From: Paralithodes platypus | Lineage: Eukaryota; Arthropoda; Malacostraca; Decapoda; Lithodidae | Direction: 5' to 3' | Length of the DNA stretch: 64,000 nt | Assembly: GCA_032716605.1 (NCBI GenBank) | Contig: CM064552.1 | Span: 1,330,783 to 1,394,782 of the forward strand | Shown: in pieces, positions 23,997 through 34,428 of the stretch | How the letters are laid out: each line of letters begins with the position of its first letter | Numbering within the stretch: the stretch's first letter is position 1 | The notes under the pieces: model-generated | Told to the model about the DNA's origin: nothing | The model's input: only the letters and a program-made list of their open reading frames with translations | The model's database searches: none | Made by a program: the position numbers and the translations under genes

Positions 23997-24091
23997 GGCC
24001 TAACTGAAGGAAAAATACTTCGAAAATTAATTAAGTGTTAACCAAACAGTGTGCTGCTACTGAAGGTGTTGACGCCTGTGGCCTGGTGAAG

Positions 24092-24164
24092 ATGGTAACT
24101 AAGATAGAGAAGTACTTGGTGCTACTTCTACTTGTGCTCATGCTACAATACAATGCTGCCAACT
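24092..24164 (+). CDS. Dpr exon 1: signal peptide
   Basis: Encodes 24 residues plus one base. ATG is in good context (A at -3, G at +4). A charged start (MVTKIEKY) is followed by a leucine-rich core (LVLLLLVLML) and QYNAAN, a plausible signal peptide for a secreted or membrane-anchored protein. It ends at GTAAGT in phase 1. The next exon supplies the two bases that complete a Tyr codon. The duplicate exon is at 8371-8443. Confidence 0.8.
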
Positions 24165-24171
24165 GTAAGTA

Positions 24172-24192
24172 GAAGATGTCATATATATATAT

Positions 24193-24224
<32 letters not shown>

Positions 24225-24240
24225 GTATATGTATATTATT
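24172..24240. repeat. TA-type microsatellite just after exon 1
   Basis: Imperfect TA/TG array starting about ten bases after the exon 1 donor; longer and different in copy A (8460-8540). Confidence 0.8.
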
Positions 24241-24335
24241 CCTGCTTTATAATTGCATTTGCGCCTGTAATGACATAATATATAGCAATGTAGTATGGGT
24301 TATAAGAAACCTAGGCTATAATTATAGAACACGTA

Positions 24336-24550
24336 CAATCGGCCTATTCTGTGATGTCTTGGCACCAAGTAGGCCTATATTTTGATCAATAATTGGTTTC
24401 AGCAATATCTAAACTTTATGTATTCATTTCAAGTGAGATATACAAACATGTTCCTCCACTTACTCACCCTATTCAACATCTGACAGACATTAATACAGCA
24501 CAGGAAGCCAAACGTAATGACAGCTGATACATGACTTATTAGCTCGACTG
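24336..24550. mobile_element. Tc1/mariner-like MITE
   Basis: TA-flanked, ~215 bp. Ends CAATCGGCCTATTC and (inverted) CAGTCGAGCTAATAAG, with internal ATTTTGATCAATAATTG and ACATCTGACAGACATTA conserved among copies. Confidence 0.65.
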
Positions 24551-24650
24551 TACAAATAGATAGGCTTGCTGATAACAGGCAAGCACTTGACTTAATTAAA
24601 CAGAGTATTTTTAGGTTCTTATGTATCTCTCTTATAATACATTTCAGCTC

Positions 24651-24971
24651 TTAAGGGGGAGGTAGTCGCTTTTTCTGGACCCCCTTCTCCCTCATGTTTA
24701 GCATATTTTTTTTTTTAGATTTTAAGACGTTAGTTCCGTTAGTTTGACGATTTTAAAACCTTTCGCCACATTTCCTTCGTCAATATTAAGACCTTTAGTG
24801 TAATTTAGCCTAGGTGTTTATTTTTCCATGGCGAGCCTGTAATTTTAGATTTTAGAAGGAATCGGCGTGTTATTGGTTTAAGCTTGATGAAGGTCTAGCG
24901 AAGAAACTAAACAAATAAATATATGTTTATATATATACTGTATATTAACCAAAACACATGCACTACCCCCA
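24651..24971 (+). mobile_element. TTAA-GGGG MITE
   Basis: Starts TTAAGGGGGAGGTAGTCG, carries the family core (TTTTAAGACGTTAG, CATTTCCTTCGTCAA, AAGCTTGATGAAGGTCTAGCGA) and ends near GCACTACCCCC. Part of the usual centre (the GCGAGCGATAGCGAGC palindrome) is reduced. Confidence 0.65.
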
Positions 24972-24994
24972 TAATGACATATATATATATATAT

Positions 24995-25220
24995 ATGGAC
25001 GAGAAGGGTTGGGTGTGAAGGGGGATCAGCAGGGTTGGGCCAATCAGCGCTCTGCAGACCCCCGTAATCCTGCGTTAATCTCTAACCGTTTTGGTAAGAT
25101 GATCCTCAGGGTAATAGAGTGTTGAGCCTATAATTGGGCTTTGTAATTGGGGTTGTGTGGGACAGGGATCTGCCTTGCTTAGGCCAATCGGCTTTCTGCA
25201 GACTCCCATTTTCTTATGTT

Positions 25221-25225
<5 letters not shown>
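24995..25225 (+). mobile_element. 5'-truncated CR1 3' end
   Basis: Contains the last ORF2 codons, the conserved CR1 3' UTR and the TTCTTATG tail. It is abutted on both sides by TA arrays. Confidence 0.75.
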
Positions 25226-25289
<64 letters not shown>

Positions 25290-25365
25290 AATGATTTTCT
25301 ATACAGTAGTTTTTTCCTAGCCTCCATATTAGGTTACACTGTAGTCTCCCACACCAAGTTACTAC

Positions 25366-25440
<75 letters not shown>
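25225..25440. repeat. TA array, spacer, poly-C and CA array
   Basis: (TA)n at 25225-25287, about 80 bases of spacer, C-run at 25366-25381, then (CA)n to 25440. Confidence 0.9.
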
Positions 25441-25442
<2 letters not shown>

Positions 25443-25498
25443 TTCAACACTAAAATTTAATGCTTGCCCGGGTCGCGTTTTCCTCTTATTTTAAACTT

Positions 25499-26372
25499 TA
25501 AGGGGGGAGTGCTTGCTTTTTCTGGACCCTCTTTTCCCTCATGTTTAGCATATTTGTTTTGAGCTTTTAAGACGTTAGTTCCGTTAGTTTGGCGATTTTG
25601 AGACCTTTCGCCCCATTTCTTTGTCAACATTAAGACCTTTCGTGCCATTCAGGTATTGATTTTTTCTGGCGAGCGTTAGCGAGCCTGTAATTTTAGAAGG
25701 AATCGGCCTTCGGCCGGGACATTTTTCTACCGAAAAATGTAAACAAATATTTTGAAAGGGGATACAGGGGGTGTTTTGAAAGGGGATATAGGGGGTGTTT
25801 TGAAAGGGGATATAGGGGGTGTTTTGAAAGGGGATATAGGGGGTGTTTTGAAAGGGGACATAGGGGGTGTTTTGAAGGGGGATATGGGGGGTTTTTTGAA
25901 AGGGGATATAGGGGGGTAGGGGGTGTGTTTTGAAAGGGGATATAGGGGGTGTTTTGAAAGGGGATATAGGGGGTGTTTTGAAAGGGGATATAGGGGGTGT
26001 TTTGAAAGGGGATATAGGTGTTTTGAAAGGGGTAGAAAGGGGATATAGTGGGTGTTTTGAAATTGAAAGGGGATATAGGGGGTGTTTGAAAGGATATAAA
26101 GGGGATATAGGGGGTGTTTGAAAGGGGATATAGGGGGTGTTTTGAAAGGGGATATAGGGGGTGTTTGAAAGGGGATATAGGGGGTGTTTTGAAAGGGGAT
26201 ATAGGGGGTGTTTTGAAAGGGGATATAGGGGGTGTTTTGAAAGGGGATATAGGGGGTGTTTTGAAAGGGGATATAGGGGGTGTTTTTTTAAGCTTGATGG
26301 AGGATTACCGAGGAAACTAAAAGCTAAAACCTAAATAAATACATAGACCAACAAACAAGCATTACCCCCTAA
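25499..26372 (+). mobile_element. TTAA-GGGG MITE expanded by internal minisatellite
   Basis: Left part runs from TTAAGGGGGGAGTGCTTG through the core to the CTACCGAAAAATGTAAAC block. The right part resumes at TTTTTTAAGCTTGATGGAGG and ends near AAGCATTACCCCCT. Between them, where other copies have a single TTGAAAGGGGGTCAAGGGGG, lies the minisatellite (25747-26288). Confidence 0.8.
25747..26288 (+). repeat. Minisatellite, unit ~23-24 bp
   Basis: About 22 units of TTTTGAAAGGGGATATAGGG-GGTG with minor variants. G-rich on the plus strand, no coding meaning although two short frames repeat ERGYRGC-like peptides. Confidence 0.95.
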
Positions 26373-26375
26373 ATG

Positions 26376-26527
26376 TGAACACTCCCATTTTCTTCTGCAG
26401 ACTCACATTTTCTTATGTTTCTCTCTCGTAAGAGCAAGCCCCGGTCATTTCAACACTCATGAACAAGACCTTTTATTTCTAGCTTAGTATTTTATTTTCT
26501 GGACCATTTTCTTCCTCATGTTTAGCC

Positions 26528-26605
<78 letters not shown>

Positions 26606-26640
26606 CATATACATATATTATACCGGTATATATATATACC

Positions 26641-26688
<48 letters not shown>

Positions 26689-26724
26689 GCAAGGTAAAGG
26701 AGAATTTGTGGTAGCTGAGGATTA

Positions 26725-26774
<50 letters not shown>

Positions 26775-26971
26775 CAAAGAGTGAATCGGCTCTCGTAAGT
26801 TGCCAGTTACAAATAAGCAAACACTATGTTCCTTCAATAAAACCAGACCCAATATACTGATTAACCATCAATTCACTCACATCGATATTACGATTCCAAC
26901 TTCCTACTACACAACACACATACCAAACTCTAATCTAAATTACTGGGTACATTGAACAAAAACTATGAAAA
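26376..26971. repeat. TA and GA microsatellites with unassigned DNA
   Basis: TA arrays at 26528-26603 and 26625-26685 flank a short ACCGGTATAT palindromic region; (GA)n at 26731-26771. The remainder shows nothing recognisable. Confidence 0.85.
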
Positions 26972-26973
26972 CA

Positions 26974-27534
26974 TTAACCCCTTCCGTACCGGCGACGTGT
27001 TATCAACATTATTCTGGCTACTATTAGACGATTTTGTTCAGTTTGAATGGGGCCTCCAGGCTTTGAACTATCTCACTTAAGGGGGGTGACCTGTTCTTTT
27101 TATTTCTCTCATTTTCTCTCTTTCTCTGGCTTGTATCCATTCGGCCCCATTCAGCCAACTATTTTAAGACGTTTATCCCCATCTAGGTGTCGATTTCTTC
27201 CTGGCGAGCGATAGCGAGCCAGCATTATGTGAAGAAATCTGGCTTCGCCAGAGAAATTTTTCTATCGAAAAATGGACAAATTTAGCCTGCTGTCAAAAAC
27301 ATTTAAAAAATATGCTGGCTCGCTACCACTCGCCAGTAAAAAAATGGACACCTGGATGGGGATAAACGTCTTAAACCAGTAGGCTGAATGGGGCCGAATG
27401 GATACAAGCCAGATAATAAGAGAAAAGGAGAGAACAATAGCAGGTCACTCCCCTTAACCCTTTTTACAACCTCAGATCGTTTAAATACAACTAGGATAAA
27501 GTGAAAAAGTCGACGCCGGTACAGAAAGGGTTAA
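26974..27534. mobile_element. piggyBac-like MITE interrupted by a TTAA MITE
   Basis: Outer ends TTAACCCCTTCCGTACCGGC and (right) GCCGGTACAGAAAGGGTTAA are inverted repeats with TTAA. At 27077-27457 a second element with its own TTAA ends is inserted. CCCTTT-type ends at TTAA are typical of piggyBac-derived MITEs, so that family is inferred. Confidence 0.7.
27077..27457. mobile_element. Hairpin TTAA-GGGG MITE
   Basis: Starts TTAAGGGGGGTGACCTG and ends CAGGTCACTCCCCTTAA. Long inverted arms (about 27125-27215 and 27310-27415) share GGCTTGTATCCATTCGG and GGCGAGCGATAGCGAGCC-like blocks, so the whole element can fold back. Confidence 0.8.
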
Positions 27535-27750
27535 GGGGGTATTTTTTCAGGATCCCTTTATCCTCCATGCTTAGCCCCATTACTTATGATATGCTAACAT
27601 TTTCGCCCCATTAGTTTGGCGTTTTTAATACCTTTCGTGCCATTTAGATGTCGATTTTCTCCTGGTGGAGCATGTTTCTACCGGTCCGGCACAATGACGC
27701 ATTTTTCGCCTTGTTCTAGATACCATTAGACGATTTTGTATTAGCTTTTA
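27531..27750 (+). mobile_element. Truncated TTAA MITE plus half piggyBac-like MITE
   Basis: A TTAA-GGGG element starts at the same TTAA that ends the outer MITE and stops near 27672. It is followed by ACCGGTCCGGCACAATGACG and ATTAGACGATTTT, half of the piggyBac-like family. Confidence 0.55.
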
Positions 27751-28421
27751 ATCTACCGTACGGTACCGTACCTCAAACCGGTAAATAGGATCTCAATAAT
27801 TACGTCTCCATCTTCATTACTTTGCTATTATGACTAGTTTATTGCGAATATGTTGCTAAGTATATACAAATAACTTTGCTCTAATATATTGAAGGGACAT
27901 AACGGTTCCATATTTATTCATTAACCAATGAGAAATGACATAATTATTAGGAGTGGAATGAAAAATTATCTGCTAGGTGAATGAGAGAGAGAGAGAGAGA
28001 GAGAGATAGAGAGGGGGGGGGGGGGATAGTTATGATACGGTACCGGTACTTATTTTTGTGATAATGATATTATCATTATTGCCATAGGCATAGTCAGATG
28101 AGTATTCAGCGGAGGAATTGCTTCTAGGATCCAAACAATTCCAAATGACCTCAATTAATCCCATGCCTCCGAGAACTGATCACCTAAAGGCAGCTACCAT
28201 TAAATAAATCGATACCCCATTGAAGAGGATACACATATTGATCGAGCCCCCCAACCTCACTACCTTATTCATTAAATTGTCTAACTTGCAATTATAACTT
28301 CCCATTTATAACAGTGACCCCTGCCATGTTCATATTATCACTTACTATTAGCAGGAGCTCGTTATCTATAATATACTGTATTGTAGATATTATATAGTCA
28401 ACTTACTCATGTAGTAATGTA
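27751..28421. other. Unassigned DNA with GA/G tract
   Basis: Apart from (GA)n and poly-G at 27983-28025, nothing recognised. Confidence 0.5.
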
Positions 28422-28632
28422 CGGTCGCGCTAATAAGTCATGTCCCAGCTGTCATTACGTTTGGCTAGCTCTGTTCTGTAATAATGTCTGTCAGATGTTG
28501 AATAGGGTAGGTAAGTGTAGGAACATGTTTGTATATTTCACTCGATATGAAGAAATGAAGCTTAGATATTGCTGATACCTATAATTGATCAAAATATACT
28601 TGGTGCCGAGTCATCACTTATTAGCGCGATTG
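28422..28632. mobile_element. Tc1/mariner-like MITE, reversed copy
   Basis: TA-flanked. It is the reverse complement of the family at 24336-24550 and has the conserved TCAGATGTTGAATAGGGT block. Confidence 0.65.
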
Positions 28633-28811
28633 TACACCCTATGTGGTGGATTGTGTTCTTCTGGTTTTTTTACTGTATTCGTCTAAGTTTTGGTTTGTTT
28701 ATTTTGCAAGTTTTACATTATAATATATTATTATAGATATTATTCATCTCTGGTACAGTTGCCTGCTCTTTCGCCTTTACCACTTAGCCAGAGCTGCGTA
28801 CTTTAAGAGCC

Positions 28812-29034
28812 TTAAGAGGGGAGGTTTAATTTTTGTCGATTTTTTCATGTAGGCCTATTTAGCATTTTTCTAGTTTCCACCCCCTTCACCAAACGAAAAA
28901 GAAACAACCCCAGGATCCCCCTTCAAGATATATTTGTACATTTGTCGGTAGAAAAATGTCCCGGATGAAGGCAGGTTCCTCCTAAAATACAGGCTCACTA
29001 TCGTTTGCTAGGAAAAAAATATACACTTAAATGA
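28812..29034. mobile_element. TTAA-GGGG MITE, part 1, split by CR1
   Basis: Left end TTAAGAGGGGAGG, then reversed right-hand family sequence (CGGTAGAAAAATGTCCCGG, CTATCGTTTGCTAGG). It stops at TAAATGA, where CR1 begins. The rest continues at 30374. Confidence 0.65.
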
Positions 29035-30373
29035 GAGATTGATGAGAAAGGTTGAGGCACATGGAATAGGAGGATCGTTGTTGGGATGGATTAGGTCATG
29101 GCTAATTGGTAGGAAACAGAGAGTCAGCATAAATGGTACCAAGTCAGAGTGGGGAGCAGTCAAAAGTGGTGTCCCCCAGGGATCGGTATTAGGTCCCCTG
29201 TTGTTTCTTATATATATATAAATGACCTAGATTTAGGTATAACTAGTAGGATAAGTAAATTCGCACACGATACTAAAATGGGGAGATCAATTGATTCAGA
29301 TAGCGATATAGAGTGCCTCCAAAGGGATCTAGATACCTTACATGAATGGTCAGTAAATTGGCAGATGAAGTTTAACATTGACAAATGCAAGGTATTAAAG
29401 ATAGGGAAGATGCAAACAAATGTTAAATATAAACCAGCTAATTTAGAATTAGAAAATTCAGGCTGTGAGAAAGATCTAGGTGTGTTTGTTAGCAATGATT
29501 TGAAGCCTAGAAAACAGTGTATAAGCGTTCGTAATAAGGCAAACAGGATTCTCGGGTTCATCTCTAGGAGTGTGAGTAACAGAACTGCTGATGCTATCTT
29601 AAAACTTTACTTGTCATTAGTGAGACCCCATATGGATTATGCTGTCCAATTTTGGTGTCCTTATTACAGAATGGACATAGATTCATTGGAGAGAGTACAG
29701 CGTAGAATGACAAAAATGATCCATAATATTAGAAATCTTTCGTATGAAGAAAGGTTGAAAAAATTAGGTTTACATTCGTTAGAGAGACGCATAGTTAGAG
29801 GGGATATGATAGAGGTGTGCAAGTGGGTTAGTGGGATTAACAAAGGGGACATGACAAATGTACTAAAGCTCAGTGATAGCGAAAGAACTCGTACCAATGG
29901 TTTCAAATTAGATAAATTTAGTTTCAGAAAAGATATAGGCAATTATTGGTTTGGTAACAGAGTTGTAGATGGGTGGAATGGACTACCAAGTGCTATAGTG
30001 GGATCTAAAACTGTAGGGAGCTTTAAGATAAAATTGGATAAGCATATGGACGAGAAGGGTTGGGTGTGAAGGGGGATCAGCAGGGTTGGGGCAATCAGCA
30101 CTCTGCAGACCCCCATAATCCTGCGTTAATCTCTAACCGTTTTGGTAAGATGATCCTCAGGGTATAAGAACATAAGAACATAAGAAAATGGGAGTCTGCA
30201 GAAAGCCGATTGGCCTAAGCAAGGCAGATCCCTGTAAGTGTAAGGTATTAGAGTGTTGAGCCTATAATTGGGCTTTGTAATTGAATTGGGGTTGTGTGGG
30301 ACAGGGATCTGCCTTACTTAGGCCAATCGGCTTTCTGCAGACTCCCATTTTCTTATGTTCTTATGTTCTTATG
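29031..30373 (+). pseudogene. 5'-truncated CR1 copy (RT C-terminal half)
   Basis: Starts in the RT palm region (MRKVEAHGIG) and includes GVPQGSVLGPLLFLIYI. FAHDT replaces the catalytic FADDT (first Asp to His), and a small insertion in a TA run near 29212-29220 shifts the frame. The frame from 29222 to 30069 is otherwise intact and very close to the full-length CR1. The TTCTTATG tail ends at 30373. TAAATGA at 29028-29034 and 30374-30380 looks like the target-site duplication. Confidence 0.85.
30162..30243 (-). mobile_element. Tiny reversed CR1 3' end nested in CR1 3' UTR
   Basis: TAAGAACATAAGAACATAAG followed by AAATGGGAGTCTGCAG and GCAAGGCAGATCCCTG is a reversed CR1 end (~80 bp) interrupting the 3' UTR of the copy at 29031-30373. 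Confidence 0.75.
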
Positions 30374-30524
30374 TAAATGACACGAAAAGTCTTAATATTG
30401 ACAAAGAAAAGGGGTGAAAGGTCTTACAATTGCCAAACTAATGGGCCGAACGTCTTAGCATCTGAAAACTAAAGGGTCTAAGCATGAGGGAGAAGGGGGA
30501 CCAGAAAAACGACCCATCCTCCCT
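30374..30524 (-). mobile_element. TTAA-GGGG MITE, part 2
   Basis: Reversed family left half: GACACGAAAAGTCTTAATATT, GGGCCGAACGTCTTAG, CATGAGGGAGAAGGGGGACC, ending near CCATCCTCCC. Continues part 1 across the CR1 insertion. Confidence 0.7.
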
Positions 30525-30573
30525 GAAGTGAACTATTTTATATATATACCTGTAGCCTATACTGTATAATACA

Positions 30574-30686
<113 letters not shown>

Positions 30687-30689
30687 GTA

Positions 30690-31330
30690 TATTGATACAA
30701 CGATAACTACATTTGAACATAAATATTTGGGCCACATTCTTACGCTGTCAATATTTTTTGCCAGGATATTGGAGTAAGCACTAAGGTGGTGGTTCACAAT
30801 AACTATACAACACACTCTCTCTCTCTCTCTTTCTCATTTAGTGGTGAACTCATATTGATTAGTCAGCTGATAATGAATAGAAACCACACTCGTAATTCAG
30901 TCATACTATTTTGTTGTCATACATAAGATCACGACGAGAAACAACTTATGTGGGCAACTATACGTACAGCTGTCTGTAAGCTCCCCCCAAAAAAAATAAA
31001 ATAAAATAAATAAATACAAATAGAAAATAAAGAGAGAGAGAACAAAATGTGTATTTTTATTTTTATTTTTTTTTCCCAATACAGACGAAGATATATATTG
31101 GTTTGAACAAATTGAACACCACTACATTTCCCAGCCTTGCCATACCGGATAGGCTATACTGTATGTGTGCATATAGGTGACACAGACTGTAACACAACTG
31201 GTAGCCTACATAGGGTAGGAGGATATATTGGAGGCTTTTTTGAGCTCACATGGTGTTTCTGCAGTATCCTATAGAAGCGATATAGAACACATGTATACTA
31301 TGCTTCACACACACACACACATATTATATA
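30690..31330. other. Unassigned intronic DNA
   Basis: Short CT, A-rich and CA tracts; no gene seen. Confidence 0.5.
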
Positions 31331-31332
31331 TA

Positions 31333-32990
31333 CAGGGTGTTTCATAAATACCTTTCATAAATTTCAGAATGAATAGACCTAGCAATAATAAATATACTTT
31401 ACTTTGTGACGGTTTTGGAAATTTCTCATATTTACCGGGATATTACACATTTTAGTTTAAATAGGAAAGTCTAGGGGATGAACACAATCAGTAGATTACC
31501 ATCACCTCAATTACTTTATTTTGTCATAAATGTTTGAACATCAATGTATTTTACAGTATTTACAATAGGTGCTTGATCAATTTGCTTCATGGGTTCGAAT
31601 ACTGTATGAATGAAGCTTCACAAATTGAAGGTAATGTGAGAAGGTGAGAGAAAGAAGGATGTACTGGCAGTCTTAAGTAAGTACCAGACATGGAGCCATA
31701 CACCTCTGCTGAGTACACAGACATGTTACTTACTTTAGGTGCAGCTGGAGGAAATGCAGCTGAAGCAGTAAGGATGTACGGTGAACAATATCCCAACCGG
31801 AGGCAACCATCTCGGCCTACTTTCCTCAGCGTAGAAAGACGACTACGGGAATATGGCTCACTGAATCCACGTGCAGTAGACAGAGGAAGGCCTCATGATG
31901 AGCACTACTCGATGCAGAAGAGGATATCCTTGATGCCATCGCAGATGATCCATCTACAAGCACACGTCGACTTGGTGCACGATTTGGTGTGGCTCATGCA
32001 TCAGTATGGAGGATTGTAAACAGACATGGCCTGTACCCATATCATCACCAGCCCATCCATGCTCTGACTGAACGTGATTATCACCAACGAGTGGATTTCT
32101 GTCGGTGGCTCCTTACTCAAGAGGGAGAACAACGGTTTTATTGCAGAGGTTTTGTTTAGTGATGAGGCAAATTTCACAAGAAATGGCATGTTGAACCTAC
32201 ATAATACACATACATGGGGAGCAGAAAATCCACATGCAACAACAACGAGGGGACATCAGGAACGCTTTTCGATTAATGTTTGGGCCGGTATTCTTGGTGA
32301 CCATCTAATCGGACCTTTTATGTTACCACAACGACTTACAGGCAATGTGTACACCAGATTTCTTCAGGATGACTTACCCATACTACTTGAAGATGTGCCT
32401 CTCAGAACACGTAGACAAATGTGGTTCATGCAGGATGGGGCTCCAGCTCACTTTGCACGAGGTATGAGGGATTTCCTTAATGTTATGTACCCTGATAAGT
32501 GGATAGGCCGTGGTGGTCCCATCGCCTGGCCACCTAGATCACCGGACCTAACTCCACTTGACTTTTATCTTTGGGGACACTTGAAGAGCAGGGTGTATGC
32601 TACACAAATCAACACCTGTCAGCAACTGTGGCAACGAGTTCAAGAGGCATGCAGAGAAGTAAGAAACACACCAGGGATATTTGAAAGAGTGCGACAGTCT
32701 CTTATGCGCCGAGCCCAAGCCTGCATCAACGAGGGTGGGAGAAACTTCGAGCAACTATTGTAAATACTGTAAAATACATTGATGTTCAAACATTTATGAC
32801 AAAATAAAGTAATTGAGGTGATGGTAATCTACTGATCGTTTTCATCCCCTAGACTTTCCTATTTAAACTAAAATGTGTAATATCCCGGTAAATATGAGAA
32901 ATTTCCAAAACCGTCACATAGTAAAGTATATACATTATTTCTAGGTCTATTCATTCTGAAATTTATGAAAGGTATTTATGAAACACCCTG
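31333..32990 (+). mobile_element. Mariner-like (IS630-Tc1) element with long TIRs
   Basis: 1658 bp flanked by TA (31331-31332, 32991-32992). Ends CAGGGTGTTTCATAAATACC and its inverse. Terminal inverted repeats are about 236 bp each (31333-31568; 32755-32990) with only scattered differences. The transposase lies between, and its stop codon is inside the right repeat. Confidence 0.9.
31690..32763 (+). pseudogene. Mariner-like transposase, two frameshifts
   Basis: About 357 codons. The N-terminal HTH region begins MEPYTSAEYTDMLLTLGAAG. The frame leaves near 31905-31920 and returns near 32130-32145; the middle part reads RRLGARFGVAHASVWRIVN, a second HTH-like block. The catalytic domain has LFSDEANF, VWAGILGDHLIGP, FMQDGAPAHF and PPRSPDLTPLDFYLWG. 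If the third acidic residue is the Asp in PLDF, 41 residues separate it from the second (DD41D-like, as in the rosa group). The two shifts compensate but disrupt about 75 residues, so it is inactive as read. Confidence 0.85.
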
Positions 32991-32998
32991 TATATACC

Positions 32999-33000
<2 letters not shown>

Positions 33001-33065
<65 letters not shown>

Positions 33066-33089
33066 TGTATATATATATATATATATATA

Positions 33090-33138
<49 letters not shown>

Positions 33139-33148
33139 CAGATAGAGA
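33001..33148. repeat. TA and GA microsatellites
   Basis: TA arrays with two CTGTA interruptions, then (GA)n to about 33148; directly adjacent to the mariner right end. Confidence 0.95.
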
Positions 33149-33149
33149 G

Positions 33150-34282
33150 AGAGTTAGTGAGTTTTGTAAACAAATGTAATTGAATTTAAGGTTATAGGTC
33201 AAGGTCAATGGTGAATAGACCTACATATATTTTTGTTCACAAATATTTTTAATTTCGCCAAACAAATTAAGGGCCAAGTTTAAAAATAATGTCACGTAAT
33301 TGGATAGGCCTATGCAGTTTTCTAAATGCAAGACAATGTATATACATCTATTTTATTTATTTTTCTTGCTAATAAATTTATATTCTATTATCCTCACAAA
33401 TGCTATTTTTTATTGTTAATGCACTTCTCTATTTTTCCCATAGACGCTGTTTAGCCTATGTACTTGTTAACTCGTAATCTGTGACAAGCCTCGCATGAAG
33501 ACATGTTGACTGACTGCGGGAACCTTATGGAAGGCACACTCTTCAAACCCACACAAAAAATGCGGCAGTGCTTGAACTAGTCTCAAAATTGGGAGACATA
33601 TAGGACTACACGGCATCTCTCCATACCACCCTCTCCTCTCGTCCCTTCCTCTACTTCATCCCACTCCCTCTTCTTCCTCCCCCTTCCTAACTATACTCCC
33701 ATTCCTACCTTTCCCAGCTTCTACTATTCCCCCCCCCCCTTATCAATATAATACCATCCCTCCCTCACACTCAGTATGTGCGAACAGTGAGTGCAAGTCA
33801 GTTGTTGTCTAGATGTGTGTGTGAGAAAATAAAGTACTGGCCGCGTTGTAGTCTTCCCCCGTCCATTCTCCACCATACACAGGTCTGTTTCTTAGAATAA
33901 ATCTGTATAACTTGGTTAGGCATTATTTTACGTATGCCTTGTGCTTGGAGCCTATTCACATGTGGCGCAATAATATTGCTTTATATGGTAGATATAAACA
34001 TAAATTCATAATCATCCCCTCCCTCTTTCCCTTCGACACCGACACCACCACCCTCGCTCATTACCGACGTGCATCAACCAAAACCACGCCATAACCACAT
34101 TGGATTTGACGGAGAAAAAATATATGGTAAGATGCGGGAATGTATTTCGAAGATGATGTGCTTTTCAACCCATTTTGAAAAACTTCTTTGTTCCCGATGT
34201 TCCTGAATAGGGGATGTATGTCTTCCCCGCCCCCCGATGTAGTTTACAAATTAATAGATGGCCTTCTCCCTTATCCCCACAG
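33150..34282. other. Intron 1 end, unassigned
   Basis: No gene or recognised repeat. Pyrimidine-rich parts at 33620-33740 and before the exon 2 acceptor. Confidence 0.5.
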
Positions 34283-34428
34283 ATGGCGCCTCAGGAAGGA
34301 CCAGCCGGTGGGATGACCTACTACTGATCCCTCAGCCTTACTTCGCCCACACCCCCGCCAACCTGACCATCATCTCGGGACAGACCGGCTACCTCCCCTG
34401 CCGCGTCCATATGTTGGGGCACAGAGCG
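34283..34428 (+). CDS. Dpr exon 2: first half of IgV domain
   Basis: Acceptor CTTATCCCCACAG, donor GCG|GTAAGT. In phase with exon 1 it encodes residues 25-73: a short linker, PYFAHTPANLTIISGQTG, and YLPCRV with the first IgV cysteine (C64), then LGHRA. NLT (51-53) is a possible N-glycosylation site. Ends in phase 0. Confidence 0.88.

Larger units (their letters stand above)
15890..26290 (+). repeat. Long direct duplication, copy B (right, clean)
   Basis: Counterpart of 1-10784. Here the H1 frame is intact and the Dpr first exon continues into the rest of its gene, so this is the copy to use for annotation. Homology starts just after a TTAGG-like stretch and a reversed LINE 3' fragment, and runs to the end of the minisatellite. 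Confidence 0.9.

Noticed and set aside
25930..26320. Repeat protein with ERGYRGC units
   Set aside because: Pure minisatellite translation without a start, stop-bounded by chance.
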